DNA of 64,000 bases from Siphonodentalium dalli (Eukaryota > Mollusca > Scaphopoda > Gadilida > Siphonodentaliidae): positions 194,850,935 through 194,914,934 of the forward strand of contig CP136061.1 in the NCBI GenBank assembly GCA_032622095.1, given 5' to 3'. Shown here one piece after another: positions 1 through 10,178 of this stretch (positions within the stretch are counted from its first letter, which is position 1; every line of letters starts with the position of its first letter). Under the pieces are notes generated by a model. That model ran no database searches and was not told the DNA's origin. It was given only the letters and a program-made list of their open reading frames with translations. The translations under genes were made by a program, and so were the position numbers.

Positions 1-726
1 CAAAACATACCACTGAATGGTTAGTGCAATTGTGTCATTCGATCAGTTGTGGTATTTGCTTAGCAACCGTTGCTACCCTTAAATGGGATATTTGGTTCAC
101 TATTCTGGTCGGGTATATCTCAAATTTCACGTTAGGGTAGTACCTGCATCAAAAAAACGCAATCACTGAGGTTGAATTACGACGCTATAAGCTATATTTA
201 CATTTTCCAGTCAATTCCGGGTAGTTGCCTAGCAACCGTTACCAAGGAGTTGCCGCGAGGCAAAGTCTCGCGATCTTATAATGATCGCTGATCCATGGGG
301 GACAAACCTGTAAAGTTTCAGACCGGTGTCGCAATTTGAACATAATCAACACCATGCTACTAGAAACTATCTAATTTAAGCGGACATACCACTGGGAGCC
401 CCGGGTCAGGGTGTCGATCACTGTGGGGCGCCAGGGTTCAAAGGGTTAAGAGTTAACGTGATCTAACTTTATGATCTCTAACGACGTCATAGAAGTTACG
501 CATTGTTTTTACCCTGATAGAAGATCGTACCACTTCTTCTTAATAATTGAGGCAGATAACTAAAACGGATACATACATATTATATATCGTTGGAAAGAGG
601 AAACACGAAAGCTTCTCATAGTGTCATTATTATGACTGGCATGTTATTATTCGCGCTGTTTCGAATCGATTTGTAAGCACCGAACTCAAATGAAAGTCCC
701 GTAACACAGCGTAAAAACAGATTTGA
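1..726. other. unassigned AT-rich sequence
   Basis: No coding exon is recognisable here. The motif TAGCAACCGTT occurs twice (about 61-71 and 230-240) and CATACCACTG occurs near 6 and 384, which suggests old repeat fragments. The short open frames show no domain and overlap one another in several frames. Confidence 0.4.
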
Positions 727-902
727 CCTCGGCACGTGAGAAGTTGACCTCGCACGGACAAATTAATAGGCCTATGTTGCTCCTGGCCCGAAAATACCCC
801 CACATACCAAGTTTCATCGAAATCGGCTGGGCCATTTTCGAGTCCATCGATTACAAACACACAAACACACAAACAAACAGATCTTCCAAAATATATAATA
901 GA
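727..902 (-). mobile_element. 5' part of a non-autonomous Helitron (copy B)
   Basis: Read on the minus strand, this begins TCTATTATATATTTTGG at 902 and continues with a purine/T-rich stretch and an ATCGATGGACTCGAAAA motif. The same layout opens the Helitron at 55970. Similarity to that copy fades near 727, and no CTAG-type 3' end is visible, so the copy is truncated or diverged. Its first T (902) directly abuts the CTAG 3' end of the Helitron at 903-1408. No coding capacity is seen. Confidence 0.6.
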
Positions 903-944
903 CTAGCCGATGAGCCCGACGTTGTCCGGGCTATTCAAAAACCA

Positions 945-1270
945 AATTTCAAGTCGATAGCTCCACCCGTTTCCGAGATCTGGTCTGCGCATGCGCGAAG
1001 CTGGCGTCGCACGGGCTCGGCGAACCGATAAAATTCGTATCCGGGGCAAGACACATTCACATACCAAATTTCAAGTCGATAGCTCCACCCGTTGCCGAGA
1101 TCTCGTCTGCGCATGCGCGAAGCTGGCGTCGCACGGGCTCGGCGACCCGATAAAATTCGCATCCGGGGCAAGATACATTCACATACCAAATATCAAGTCG
1201 ATAGCTCCACCCGTTTCCGAGATCTCGTCTGCGCATGCGCGAAGCGGGCGCCGCACGGGCTCGCCAATAC
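945..1270 (-). repeat. tandem repeat of about 118 bp, three units, inside Helitron A
   Basis: The units begin near 950, 1069 and 1189. Each carries AAGTCGATAGCTCCACCCG, a GAGATCT/GAGATCTCG stretch, TGCGCATGCGCG and GCACGGGCTCG. The short open frames across it (about 935-1350, both strands) simply repeat the unit and are not genes. Confidence 0.85.
986..1241. promoter_or_regulatory. three NRF-1-type palindromes
   Basis: TGCGCATGCGCG occurs at 986-997, 1108-1119 and 1230-1241. Each fits the NRF-1 consensus YGCGCAYGCGCR exactly, once per tandem unit. Whether they bind anything in this organism is unknown; in the repeat they may simply be part of the Helitron body. Confidence 0.4.
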
Positions 1271-1409
1271 GACAACGTTCACCGCCCGGTCAAACTACAC
1301 ACACGTACCAAGTTTCGTCCCGATCGGTCGAGAATCGTAGATTTGTATAAATGACAGACAGACAAACAAACAAACAAACAAACAGAGGTCTTCAAAATAT
1401 ATATGAGAT

Positions 1410-2393
1410 AGGTGACTTTAATTCCAGGACGGCAAAACTCATTGATCACCTCCCATCAGAAAATGACTTTTCTAAAACTCTCCCAAAGAGGGCATCTCAA
1501 GACCCTAAAACGAATAATTTTGGGTACCGACTTATTGATATCTGCAAGTCCACAGATTTATACATTGCGAATGGTAGGTTGGGATTCGATAATGGTATTG
1601 GTCAAGTGACCTGTAGAAATGTAAGTGTCGTATACTATATGTTGTTTAGCGAAAGCGCACTGACCCATATCCGAGATTTCGCAGTCGGCAAACACGACAG
1701 CTGTTTATCTGATGTGCACGGAACAATCTCTATCGGATTATTGCTGACCCAGAATGTGCTTGACCGAAGGCTGAGCGACATGCCTGAAGGGATTAATCAG
1801 TCTGGGTCACCGACAGTCCGTGTTAACCCATGGAATGCGGAGTTGTCCGATAAGTTTTCTGAAAACCTCGATATGCTAGCCATAGATAATTTAGTTGTGT
1901 TTCTTGATGAACTTGAGGATAGGCATTCTGTATCACCGAATGATATATCGGATGCAAATGAACTTTTGAAAACTGTTTTTAACGAAACGGCCGTCAATAC
2001 ACTTGGAACGCGACGCGTCGTACAAAGGAACACGAAACATGTTAAAAAAAAGATGCCTTGGTTTACCGCGGATTGCATTCGCGCCAGACGTTTATATCGG
2101 AAAGCTAGAACCTCATTTAGAAAAGGGCCCTGTCCAGAACGAGAAACTGATATGATAAAAACACGAAATCAATATAAACGATCATTACACGCGAGTAAGC
2201 GGAAACATAATTTATACCTATGTAATAAAATTAAAAGTCTTAGATCTGAAAACGTCCAGGAATACTGGAAAGTTTTAAATTCATCCCGAGATGACGTAAA
2301 ACCACAAAACAAACCCTTACTTTCAGAATTCTATGAATATTTTAAAAGCAAAAATGAATGTATTTTGGAAACCGATAACCAGAAAACTATAAT
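1410..2393 (+). pseudogene. LINE ORF2 fragment: endonuclease C-terminus and linker
   Basis: The frame opens with GDFNSRT, the conserved motif of apurinic-type LINE endonucleases, followed by NGRLG, a degenerate SVVYY block where SVxDY is usual, and LSDVHGTIS near the domain end. The N-terminal half of the endonuclease is missing because Helitron sequence begins at 1408. After the endonuclease comes a basic linker (KKKMPWFTADCIRARRLYRKAR). The frame stops at 2401-2403 because of a one-base shift. The reading continues at once in frame 3 (open from 2379), so the indel lies between 2379 and 2400, probably in the AAAA run at 2383-2386. Loss of half the nuclease plus the shift makes this copy non-functional. 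Confidence 0.8.
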
Positions 2394-4379
2394 CTTCATG
2401 TAACTGACACTTCGCCACTCAATAATGATATTACAATAATAGAAATAGAGGAAGCGGCAAGTAGTTTAAAATTAGGGAAATCCCCTGGTATAGATAACAT
2501 ACGAAATGAGTATATAAAAACCACATTTGATCAACTGGCACCTGTGTATTTTCGACTATTCAACCTGATTCTGAGAACCGGTTTTATACCCAGCGAGTGG
2601 GGTGTCGGAATTATACACCCAATATACAAATCTAAAGACACAAAGCAGCCGATAAACTACCGTCCGATTACGTTAGTCAGCTGTGTGGCAAAATTATTCT
2701 CGTCTATCCTAAGTAATAGAATATATGGCTTTCTTCAGGCAAATAACCTACTCTCTGAAAACCAGGCGGGTTTTCGCCAAGACTACTCTACTATTGATCA
2801 CATTTTCTCACTTCATGGCTTAATCGAATTGACAAAAAAGAAGAGTAAACGTAACCTATATTGTGCATTTATAGACCTATCAAAGGCCTTTGATAGTGTC
2901 TGGAGAGCTGGACTGTGGCAAAAATTATTTGAAATTGGAATATCCGGTAAAATTTTAAATGTTATAATGAACATGTATCGTAATATAAAATCTTGTATAA
3001 CCTCTGGAACAGAGCTGTCCCCCCATTTCGCATGTGATATGGGTGTCAGACAAGGGGTGAATCTATCACCCATCCTCTTTTCTATCTACCTAAATGATCT
3101 CGAAAATTTTCTTATAACTTCCAACCAAAAAGGAATAGCCCTGGCAGACTTAAATGAGACTACTTTCCACGACCACATTAAACTCTTTTGTTTACTGTAT
3201 GCAGACGACACCGTATTATTCGCAGAAACCCAAACAGAAATGCAAAATATGTTAAATGCCTATGCAGAATATTGTGAAAAATGGAAATTGACAATCAACA
3301 ATAGTAAAAATAATATTGTTGTCTTTGGTAAGGCCAATCATAAGAAGAAAAATACTTTCATATTAAATAACGAAATCATTGAGACTACAGACACGTACAG
3401 ATACCTTGGTATAATATTTTCTAAAAACGGCTCATTTACTCTAGAAAAGAAAAGAAGGTGCGAAGAAGCTAGAAAAGCAATGTTCTCAATAATATGTAAG
3501 ACCAGAAAAATGAAATTACCCTTGACCTGTATTATTGAATTATATGAAAAAACAGTTGTACCTATCTTAACATATGGATGTGAAGTTTGGGGTGTAGCCA
3601 ACAATATAATGATTCAACGCACAGAACTCTGGTTTCTCAAATTTGTATTAAAATTAAAGAAGTCAACACCAACGGCCATGATATATGGTGAATTAGGAAT
3701 TTTACCTATAACTTCCAAAATTGAACATAGAATCCTGAATTATTGGGCACGAATGATAAACGGAAACACAAATAAAGTCTCCTACATACTCTATGCCACA
3801 ATGCATAACATGATGGGAAGGTGTAAAACTGGGCTAAACTGGCCCCGGTATGTTAAACAATCCTTAAATAACCTCGGTATGTCTCACACATGGCTCTACC
3901 ATAATATTAAAACTAAGTGCTGGTTTCGCGAAACAACGCGTTTAAAAATCAAGGATTCATATATTCAAACTTGGCGGACCACTATAAACTCGTCGACAAA
4001 ATACCAATTTTATCGGCTAATTAAAACAGAATTTGAACCCGAAAAATACATTGCGAAATTGACAACAAACGAGGCATTAACTCTTATTAAATTTCGTACC
4101 CGAAATAATCGACTCGCGATAGAAACTTCTTCATGGAGAAATTTCCCAACAGATACAAAGTGCACATTATGTGGAAAATTTACCGGAAACGAATACCATA
4201 CTTTGTTAGTGTGCGAAAGTATAAATAATGCCCGATCTAAATTTGTTGCGAAATTTTATTATACTCATCCAGATGAACGAAAACTTGCACTTCTCATGCA
4301 AAATAATAACAAAAAGGTCATGCACAATGTCTATCGTCTCGTAAAAGAGATAAATAACCTTACCGAAAAGCTAAACTGA
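2382..4379 (+). pseudogene. LINE ORF2 fragment: reverse transcriptase and C-terminal CCHC
   Basis: This is the direct continuation of the frame above. The stretch before the first ATG (2544) reads as the usual pre-RT segment ending in KSPGIDNIRNEY. Counting from that ATG: YRPITLVS near residue 39, FIDLSKAFDSVW with the first catalytic Asp at 111, VRQGVNLSPILFSIYLNDL near 168, the YADD catalytic box at 219-222, and YLGIIFS near 287. The C-terminal part has a C-x2-C-x8-H-x4-C knuckle at Cys540, Cys543, His552 and Cys557. This 611-residue stretch has no internal stop. The RT itself could therefore be intact even though the element is broken upstream. Confidence 0.9.
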
Positions 4380-4700
4380 ATTGAACGATTGTAACTCACT
4401 ACCCCCCCCCCGTCACACCCCATGTATGGGGAAACCTGTTGTACTAGCTGCAGGCAATGGCAAGCCTGTGGAGATGAACACCGACCGCAAAGCGGTTGCT
4501 TTTACCCCCATAATATCCTGTATTATATGTGTTGAAAGTATAAGCCAGGAATATCGAGTCCACCCCACCCGGTATTAGTTGTGGAGTCGTACCCCCCCCC
4601 CCCAATATACCCGTGACAAACACCTGGTATGGGTCGATGCATGCACTATGTTTCTGTATACATAAATATAAAATATAATACGTGTCTATGCCATGTATGT

Positions 4701-6020
4701 CCGTATATATACTCAGAGTTTACACTTAAATTATTATTCTCGATGATTATCGATACATTATTTTAACCGAAATACAAAGCCACATACATGGCTGAAGAAA
4801 AGAATCATACCCATAGCATTATCCTTTCTACATCATACATGGTTGTAAAACGCAAATCCTAATTCTCAAATATATAATAATCGTATATAAAGCTCACCTA
4901 TGTACATGTAATAATCCGAGTAATTTATCCAGAATGCAAAATCAACGGAAATCAACAGAACAAACTTGCATCGCACTCATCCATCCCGCATCGACGATTG
5001 ACCCATATTTAGCGCACGGGTGAATTTAATATCACGTGACAAATCATAACGGGATCGCTATAACCTGTACGACGTCCTGGCGTATGCACGCACACCACAT
5101 TTACGTGATCGCAGAAAGCATGCGAGAAACCCCTCTCTGAGGATATACAGGCATTGTTTGATATTTTTTCGCCAACATACGATGCGACGGAACCAGTCCG
5201 CCTTTAAATGTATACGAACAGTATTTAATTGAATCAATTACATTTCTTTACTATTACTATATATATATTGTGCATGCGGTCTTGGACTATATACGAAAAT
5301 CATTATGTGAATCAACGATCGACCCCTTACGAATTGCATATCGCACATGAACACTCTATACTAACCGATAAGTATATACATATATCAAATAATATTTTTA
5401 GCCAGAGAGTTTTAATGGCATATCATTATAAGAAATATATATATTGCTCTCACTTCCAAGAACTGGGACAGAAATTCTACTACATTGTATTTCTAGAACA
5501 CTACGAATACTGATTGAAGACAGGTCTGTTGAACTAAATATTTGTTCCACATGACTATATTTTAGGGATTATCTGACTTAGCCATTTTCTAAGAAGGGCC
5601 TATTAAACCGACTCCGTCGCATCGTATAGGGCGAATACATGATAATAAATGCCGATGTTAATGGCGAGAATTGATTGTGTTTCTTGTATATATGTAATGT
5701 GCTTGATCACTTGTAAATAATAATTTCACATGTAAACTTATTCATATATTTTATCTCAAATTCTGTATGCATATGTACGGTTTTTTATTGAGATTAAACA
5801 AATTCAAAATTCTTTCGGAAAATCAGCAAAAATGACCCCATTGCATAAAACGGTGTTCCCACCAAAAATACCCGTATAGGAACACCCACATCCTTATCCC
5901 GATTCCTGAACCAACACTATGTGTCTGTATGTGGAGTGTTTTAGGTGGACCAATGACGTGAGTTAACTACATGTTGAGCGGATTTAATTCAGATACTTAT
6001 TGGAACAATAATACTTGCAG
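4701..6020. other. unassigned sequence upstream of the kinase exon
   Basis: AT-rich sequence with several isolated open frames of under 100 codons, none with a recognisable domain. It is probably intron of the host gene. Further upstream kinase exons (glycine loop, VAIK lysine) were looked for and not recognised. Confidence 0.35.
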
Positions 6021-6249
6021 GTTCCTCATGCACACAAATGTTGCAGAATTCATCGGCACTCTCAAGTCAAAATCACTTCCGTCGTACATTTTCCATGACC
6101 ACCTGGTAACGGCAAGGCGGTACCTGCGCAGGAAGATGACGAAGATCCGAGAGGAAGTCCCATATATTATCAAGGCCACCCATTCTGGATTAGAATACCT
6201 TCATAACAAGAAACTCACTCACATGGAGCTCACACTAGATTCTATCATG
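6021..6249 (+). CDS. pseudokinase gene, internal exon (alphaD-alphaE and catalytic-loop region)
   Basis: This exon encodes a protein-kinase segment. A helix-rich stretch leads into GLEYLHNKKLTHMELTLDSIM, which lines up with the usual GLxYLHxxxIxHRDLKPxNI. The HRD motif is HME, the following Lys is Thr and the Asn is Ser, so the catalytic Asp and its partners are gone. The exon ends ATG|GTAGG (donor at 6250-6251, phase 0). The start is uncertain: acceptors at 6015-6020 (CTTGCAG) and 6041-6046 (TTGCAG) both keep the frame open; I chose the first. It joins in phase to 12539, giving DSIM-ISQDGQVRL, the expected order of catalytic loop then beta-7/8. N-lobe exons were not found and must lie upstream or outside the window. 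Confidence 0.72.
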
Positions 6250-7687
6250 GTAGGTTATATTTCGATCAGTGTTGCGATTGTATAATTTTGTCGTTTGTCC
6301 ATCTGTTCGTTCGTACGTGCATCCGCTCATCTCGGACGAATGTTTACGAACATCGTCAGTAATATTCAATTAAATGAGATAATATTTGGAATGTGAGCTT
6401 ATCTGTTAGAGCCACAGGCTATGCAAGTTCTAATTTTCGTGCGATCTGTCAGTTTTCCGGGAGTTATAGTAAACTTTTTATTGACAAATTTTAGTAATGG
6501 TTATTTACATTATTATGCAGGGGTCAATATACTATGAAACATATTTACAATAGTAATGGTCTTTTTTTGTGTGAAATGTCTTGTGAGTGACTTTTCGAAC
6601 ATTCTACCCCAATCATAGAAATTATAGTCGTTAATGGCGGTGGGGTGATAACCTTACTGAGTAACTGCAGGTGTCGATTATTAAGAGTAACGCATGCAAT
6701 ACGTATCATTTGTCATTGTGCGGACTGTTGGAATTGTGTTTTTCTTATGAATTAATCCGCCATCCTTATGTATATATATATCATTCAGGGGCATCAGGAA
6801 GACGACCAACCATGGTACAATACGTATCATATACTTGTTCATAATTTTGTTGTTATATCTTTTGTTATTGTACAAATAAAAATCAATCAAAAATCAATCA
6901 ATAAATATCAATAAGTTCTGAAAAAGATGATGGAATTTTTATTTCCAACTTACAAATTTGTAACTATTATTTATAGATCCCTTGCGCTTGGTAAATTATC
7001 AATGAAATATGTAAGCTTAAGTTACCAATAAACTGAGCTTTGGTGGTACTGACGCTAATTGATAAAACACATTACAGCCCTTAAAGCGCTGTGATTCCAT
7101 ACCAATTCTATTGCATTCGCCACGTGGTGTACCTGCAATAAAATTTATATTAAGGTGTTTTGGGTACTATTCCGTATAAAGACCATTTTTGGTTTTCACA
7201 ATTATTCTCGATCAGCAGAACTGCGAAGCATTGTTGTTAAGTGCAATTGTTATAAACAACAAATAAGTACAATTTAACAATTTGTAAAAGTTTCATAGTA
7301 TTGACTCCAGTTCAGATTCTAAAGTGGGCTCAGCCTCATGTATTTTAATAAAGTTATGGTCCTATGTTTAGTGTGCGATTTATTATTATTTTGATTTCCC
7401 GATGATACATAAAATAGATACATTAGGCCAAAAAAAAAAAAAAAAGTGTTTTGGTTCTCGGGCAATTTTTTTTTCAAATCAATGAGGGAGGGATGGTTTT
7501 ATTTTTATTTTTTATTTTTTTCTGCGCATAGTAAGCATGGACATAGATACCTTCCTCTGTCTAGTAATAACCAGAAAGGTAGAGGGAACTGTTATACATC
7601 TAAACTCATTTAGTCTTTTATAAAAATGACATTGTACTACCAGTGTATGACTGGGAATACCTAACAATATATAATGCCCCTGACATT
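6250..7687 (+). other. intron, left part
   Basis: Intron sequence between the donor at 6250 and the Harbinger left end. AT-rich, with a homopolymer A run near 7430-7445 and T runs near 7468-7520. No other gene signal was seen. Confidence 0.55.
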
Positions 7688-7825
7688 GGCTGCGGACACA
7701 CGTACCACAGTTTCGATGGCATAGTAGGTGTGACAATTAATTATGGTGGAGTTTGGTGACAATTGGCCAACATAATTTATATGGCATAGGAAGTCATGTC
7801 GCCCACCGCATATTCACACAGTGAG
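7688..7825 (+). repeat. Harbinger left terminal inverted repeat
   Basis: 138 bp, matching the reverse complement of 12055-12192 with scattered mismatches. The outer 60 bp are nearly identical; the inner end is CATATTCACACAGTGAG, facing CTCATTGTGTGAATGTG on the right. Confidence 0.9.
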
Positions 7826-8104
7826 TCGACTGACCAATTAACCCATTGCGTTTCACCAAGGCTGATCTCTACTCATTACGTTTAGCCACATTGTATTCTC
7901 TACGATACATAAAATTGCACGATCGATCGTCCATAATTGTGTTTGAACCTATTCACTCACATATCATGCAAGTGGCATGTTTTTATTGATATGAGCTGAA
8001 TACATGTTTATCTACTTATATTATTTTCACGCGTATTAAGTCAGTTCCCCAATTGCGTGTTTTATTTTGCGACGTTAAATTCTACGCATAATTAGGCTAA
8101 CATC

Positions 8105-9061
8105 ATGTGGACAGATGCAGCTGTATCGGAATTGTTGGAAGCGATGCAGATAAGAGAAAGTATATGGAATAAACAAAGCGACTTATACAAGGATCTAAAC
8201 AAGAAAAAAGCTGATTATAACGAACTTTTGGAAATTTTGTCCACGATTATTCCGGGTTTATCGGAAAAATCACTGAAGAGTAAAATACAGAGTTTAAGGA
8301 CCATGTATCGAGAGGAAGTGAGAAAGGTGAATAAAAGCAAGAAAAGCGGCGTTGCTGCCAAAGATATATATGTACCAAAATGGAAGTTTTTTGAGGAATG
8401 CTCTTTTCTGGAGGAAAGTCTGTGGACCGGACCAGGGACTTATTCTAACATTCCACAAACACGTGCAAATACCGTCGTTTCTGACCACTCCGATGTAACA
8501 CAAGCCAGTATCTCGGATAGTATTTCAGGTGATGCTGATGTGCCTGCTACCAGCAGTAATGACACAAACGATAACAGTTCTGTGCAATCGACGCTACCGT
8601 CGACATCCAACGTGAGAAGGAAGCGTGGTGCTACGTCATGGGTGGACACAGCAGCCCAGGCATTCGCTACAATCGCCGATAATGTTACACAGAAAGAGGA
8701 TGAATGTGATGTGTTTGGTAGAGACATCGCGATGGCCCTGAGGCGTTGTCCGGATGCAGAAAAGCGACGTAGACTCAAGTTTTTGCTACAAACCACTGTA
8801 TATAATTTTGAAGAGAGCAGCAGCTATTTACAAAATTTCCAAGGAAATCAAAGTTTCCCTTCAACTTTTATTTCCGGACCGACGGTGCCAGCGTATCCAA
8901 ATGTTGGATCTTCGATGAATGGACAATCTAATCAAGGATCTAATGTTATGTTCACATCGAATTATAATTCTCTGAATGGAATGCAGAATGGTAATGTTTA
9001 TCCGACTGGACAGTCATGTGTCACCACGGACGTACAACCCCCTAGTACGCCAGACTGTTGA
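8105..9061 (+). CDS. Harbinger MADF (Myb/SANT-like) DNA-binding accessory protein
   Basis: A 318-residue protein. Residues about 2-102 form a MADF domain: an opening Trp (MWTDAAVSELLEA), a middle helix (YNELLEIL) and IQSLRTMYREEVRKV followed by KSKKSG and VPKWKFFEECSFLEE. A Ser/Thr-rich linker with a basic VRRKRG patch near 170 follows. Residues 199-235 resemble a BESS-type interaction motif (DECDVFGRDIAMALRR...). The tail is Asn/Ser/Gly-rich. In Harbinger elements such a protein helps the transposase enter the nucleus and bind the ends. The start at 8105 is the first ATG and places the Trp at residue 2, as usual. AATAAA at 9271-9276 could serve as its polyadenylation signal. Confidence 0.88.
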   Translation: MWTDAAVSELLEAMQIRESIWNKQSDLYKDLNKKKADYNELLEILSTIIPGLSEKSLKSKIQSLRTMYREEVRKVNKSKKSGVAAKDIYVPKWKFFEECSFLEESLWTGPGTYSNIPQTRANTVVSDHSDVTQASISDSISGDADVPATSSNDTNDNSSVQSTLPSTSNVRRKRGATSWVDTAAQAFATIADNVTQKEDECDVFGRDIAMALRRCPDAEKRRRLKFLLQTTVYNFEESSSYLQNFQGNQSFPSTFISGPTVPAYPNVGSSMNGQSNQGSNVMFTSNYNSLNGMQNGNVYPTGQSCVTTDVQPPSTPDC

Positions 9062-9270
9062 ACTGATGACTGACATTTTGAACTAGTTCGTTGGTGTCTT
9101 GAGATAATTGATTAAAAGAGCGTTCGTGAGTTTCTTATGTGTCATTCCATTTTATCACTGACATGGGGATAGGGAGAAGTGGATGGTAATCGACCGCACT
9201 GATGGTAAAAAATTCCAACTAGTTAAAAAGAGACACAAGGCAGTCGCAGTGGGTTCAAGTAAATGTGGAA

Positions 9271-9276
9271 AATAAA
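9271..9276 (+). terminator. AATAAA polyadenylation signal candidate for the MADF gene
   Basis: AATAAA lies 210 nt past the stop, within an A/T-rich stretch that has a second overlapping AATAAA just downstream. Confidence 0.45.
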
Positions 9277-9478
9277 ATAAAAATATTTAATAAATATAAC
9301 AAAATTAATTAACATGGAAAAAGTATTTTTTATTATCAATACTGATAACTCCGATGACGATGTATAGCATGTTGGCACCATTCTTTTGTAAACAGTACTG
9401 TTACACGCCAGTCATCCCATACATATCGCCAAATGGAGTAGCTAATCAAATGTTAAGTCGAAATTTTTTTTGGTTTAA

Positions 9479-9484
9479 TTTATT
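9479..9484 (-). terminator. AATAAA polyadenylation signal candidate for the transposase gene
   Basis: TTTATT on the + strand reads AATAAA on the minus strand, about 700 nt past the transposase stop. Weak by itself. Confidence 0.25.
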
Positions 9485-9649
9485 GTTGTTACCATTTGTA
9501 AATTGATCTTAATTTGCTGATCTGTTTACATAACATATGTTTTAACATGTGACATCTCATCATTGGATGACTGCATATAGACAGTAATGTGGATATTTCC
9601 AACAACAAATATGGAGAAAATAAGACTTTTGATCTTTCATATCGGACTC

Positions 9650-9666
9650 GGGGGGGGGGGGGGGGG
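9650..9666 (+). repeat. G17 homopolymer between the convergent Harbinger genes
   Basis: An uninterrupted run of 17 G. Such runs can form G-quadruplexes and vary in length between reads. Confidence 0.8.
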
Positions 9667-9794
9667 TCAACATTCGAAGTTGGACATACGCAGAAAAGAT
9701 AACTTATAAACACACCCATACACGCCGGAACCACATATATTAATGTTAAGAACAGTTGTTCCGGGGATAAATTAGCTTGGTAAATACGTTACTC

Positions 9795-9949
9795 AAGGAA
9801 CGACTTGCAGATCGATTGGGATCATTGGATTTTGACCGGCAGAGTAATTAAATAAAGTGTGTGAATCCCAAAATGATTCAAACGAACTTTGTTTAACTAC
9901 CCTGCCGGTCAAAACCAATGACCCCAATCAACCAGCAAGTCATTCCTTA
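9795..9949. repeat. hairpin with 48-bp arms between the convergent genes
   Basis: The arms at 9795-9842 and 9902-9949 are inverted copies with only a few mismatches (AAGGAACGACTTGC opposite GCAAGTCATTCCTT; TTTTGACCGGCAG opposite CTGCCGGTCAAAA). It is either a small MITE nested in the Harbinger element or part of its normal 3' intergenic structure. Confidence 0.75.
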
Positions 9950-10178
9950 TAATCATATATCAGTACATGTTAATATTAGTCATTTGAAAAATATTTCAAA
10001 ACTACCAAAACAATTGTCAAGAGTTCAATGACACCTACATTTAAGCAGCGAAATATTTACATATGGCATATTACTGGGACTACACGACCATACACATAAA
10101 CCGCACACATTATAAAACATAGTTTATAGTTTAATCTCATTAAATCGAGTGTTGAATTTTGCAAGCACATAATAATTA

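Larger units (their letters stand above)
903..1408 (-). mobile_element. non-autonomous Helitron (copy A) with internal tandem repeats
   Basis: On the minus strand this 506-bp element starts TCTCATATATATTTTGAAG (1408) and ends with a short hairpin (CCCGGAC-AAC-GTCGGG), about 8 nt, then CTAG (906-903) followed by T. These are Helitron hallmarks: 5' TC, 3' hairpin plus CTRR, insertion between A and T with no target duplication. The minus-strand base before TC is A (1409). The body is mostly three tandem units of about 115-120 bp, each with a TGCGCATGCGC core. A sister copy with identical termini lies at 57950-58408. There is no Rep/helicase gene, so it would move only with help from an autonomous element. 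Confidence 0.75.
1409..4700 (+). mobile_element. 5'-truncated non-LTR retrotransposon (LINE), inactive
   Basis: The element starts inside the endonuclease domain at the Helitron junction and runs through a full reverse transcriptase and a C-terminal zinc-knuckle-like region to a stop at 4377-4379. After that comes a 3' tail with poly-C tracts (about 4402-4411 and 4592-4602) and no poly-A. The 3' end is not defined by a tail repeat; 4700 is an estimate. The arrangement (apurinic-type endonuclease, RT, C-terminal CCHC) fits the Jockey/CR1/L2 branch, but I cannot fix the clade by eye. Confidence 0.8.
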
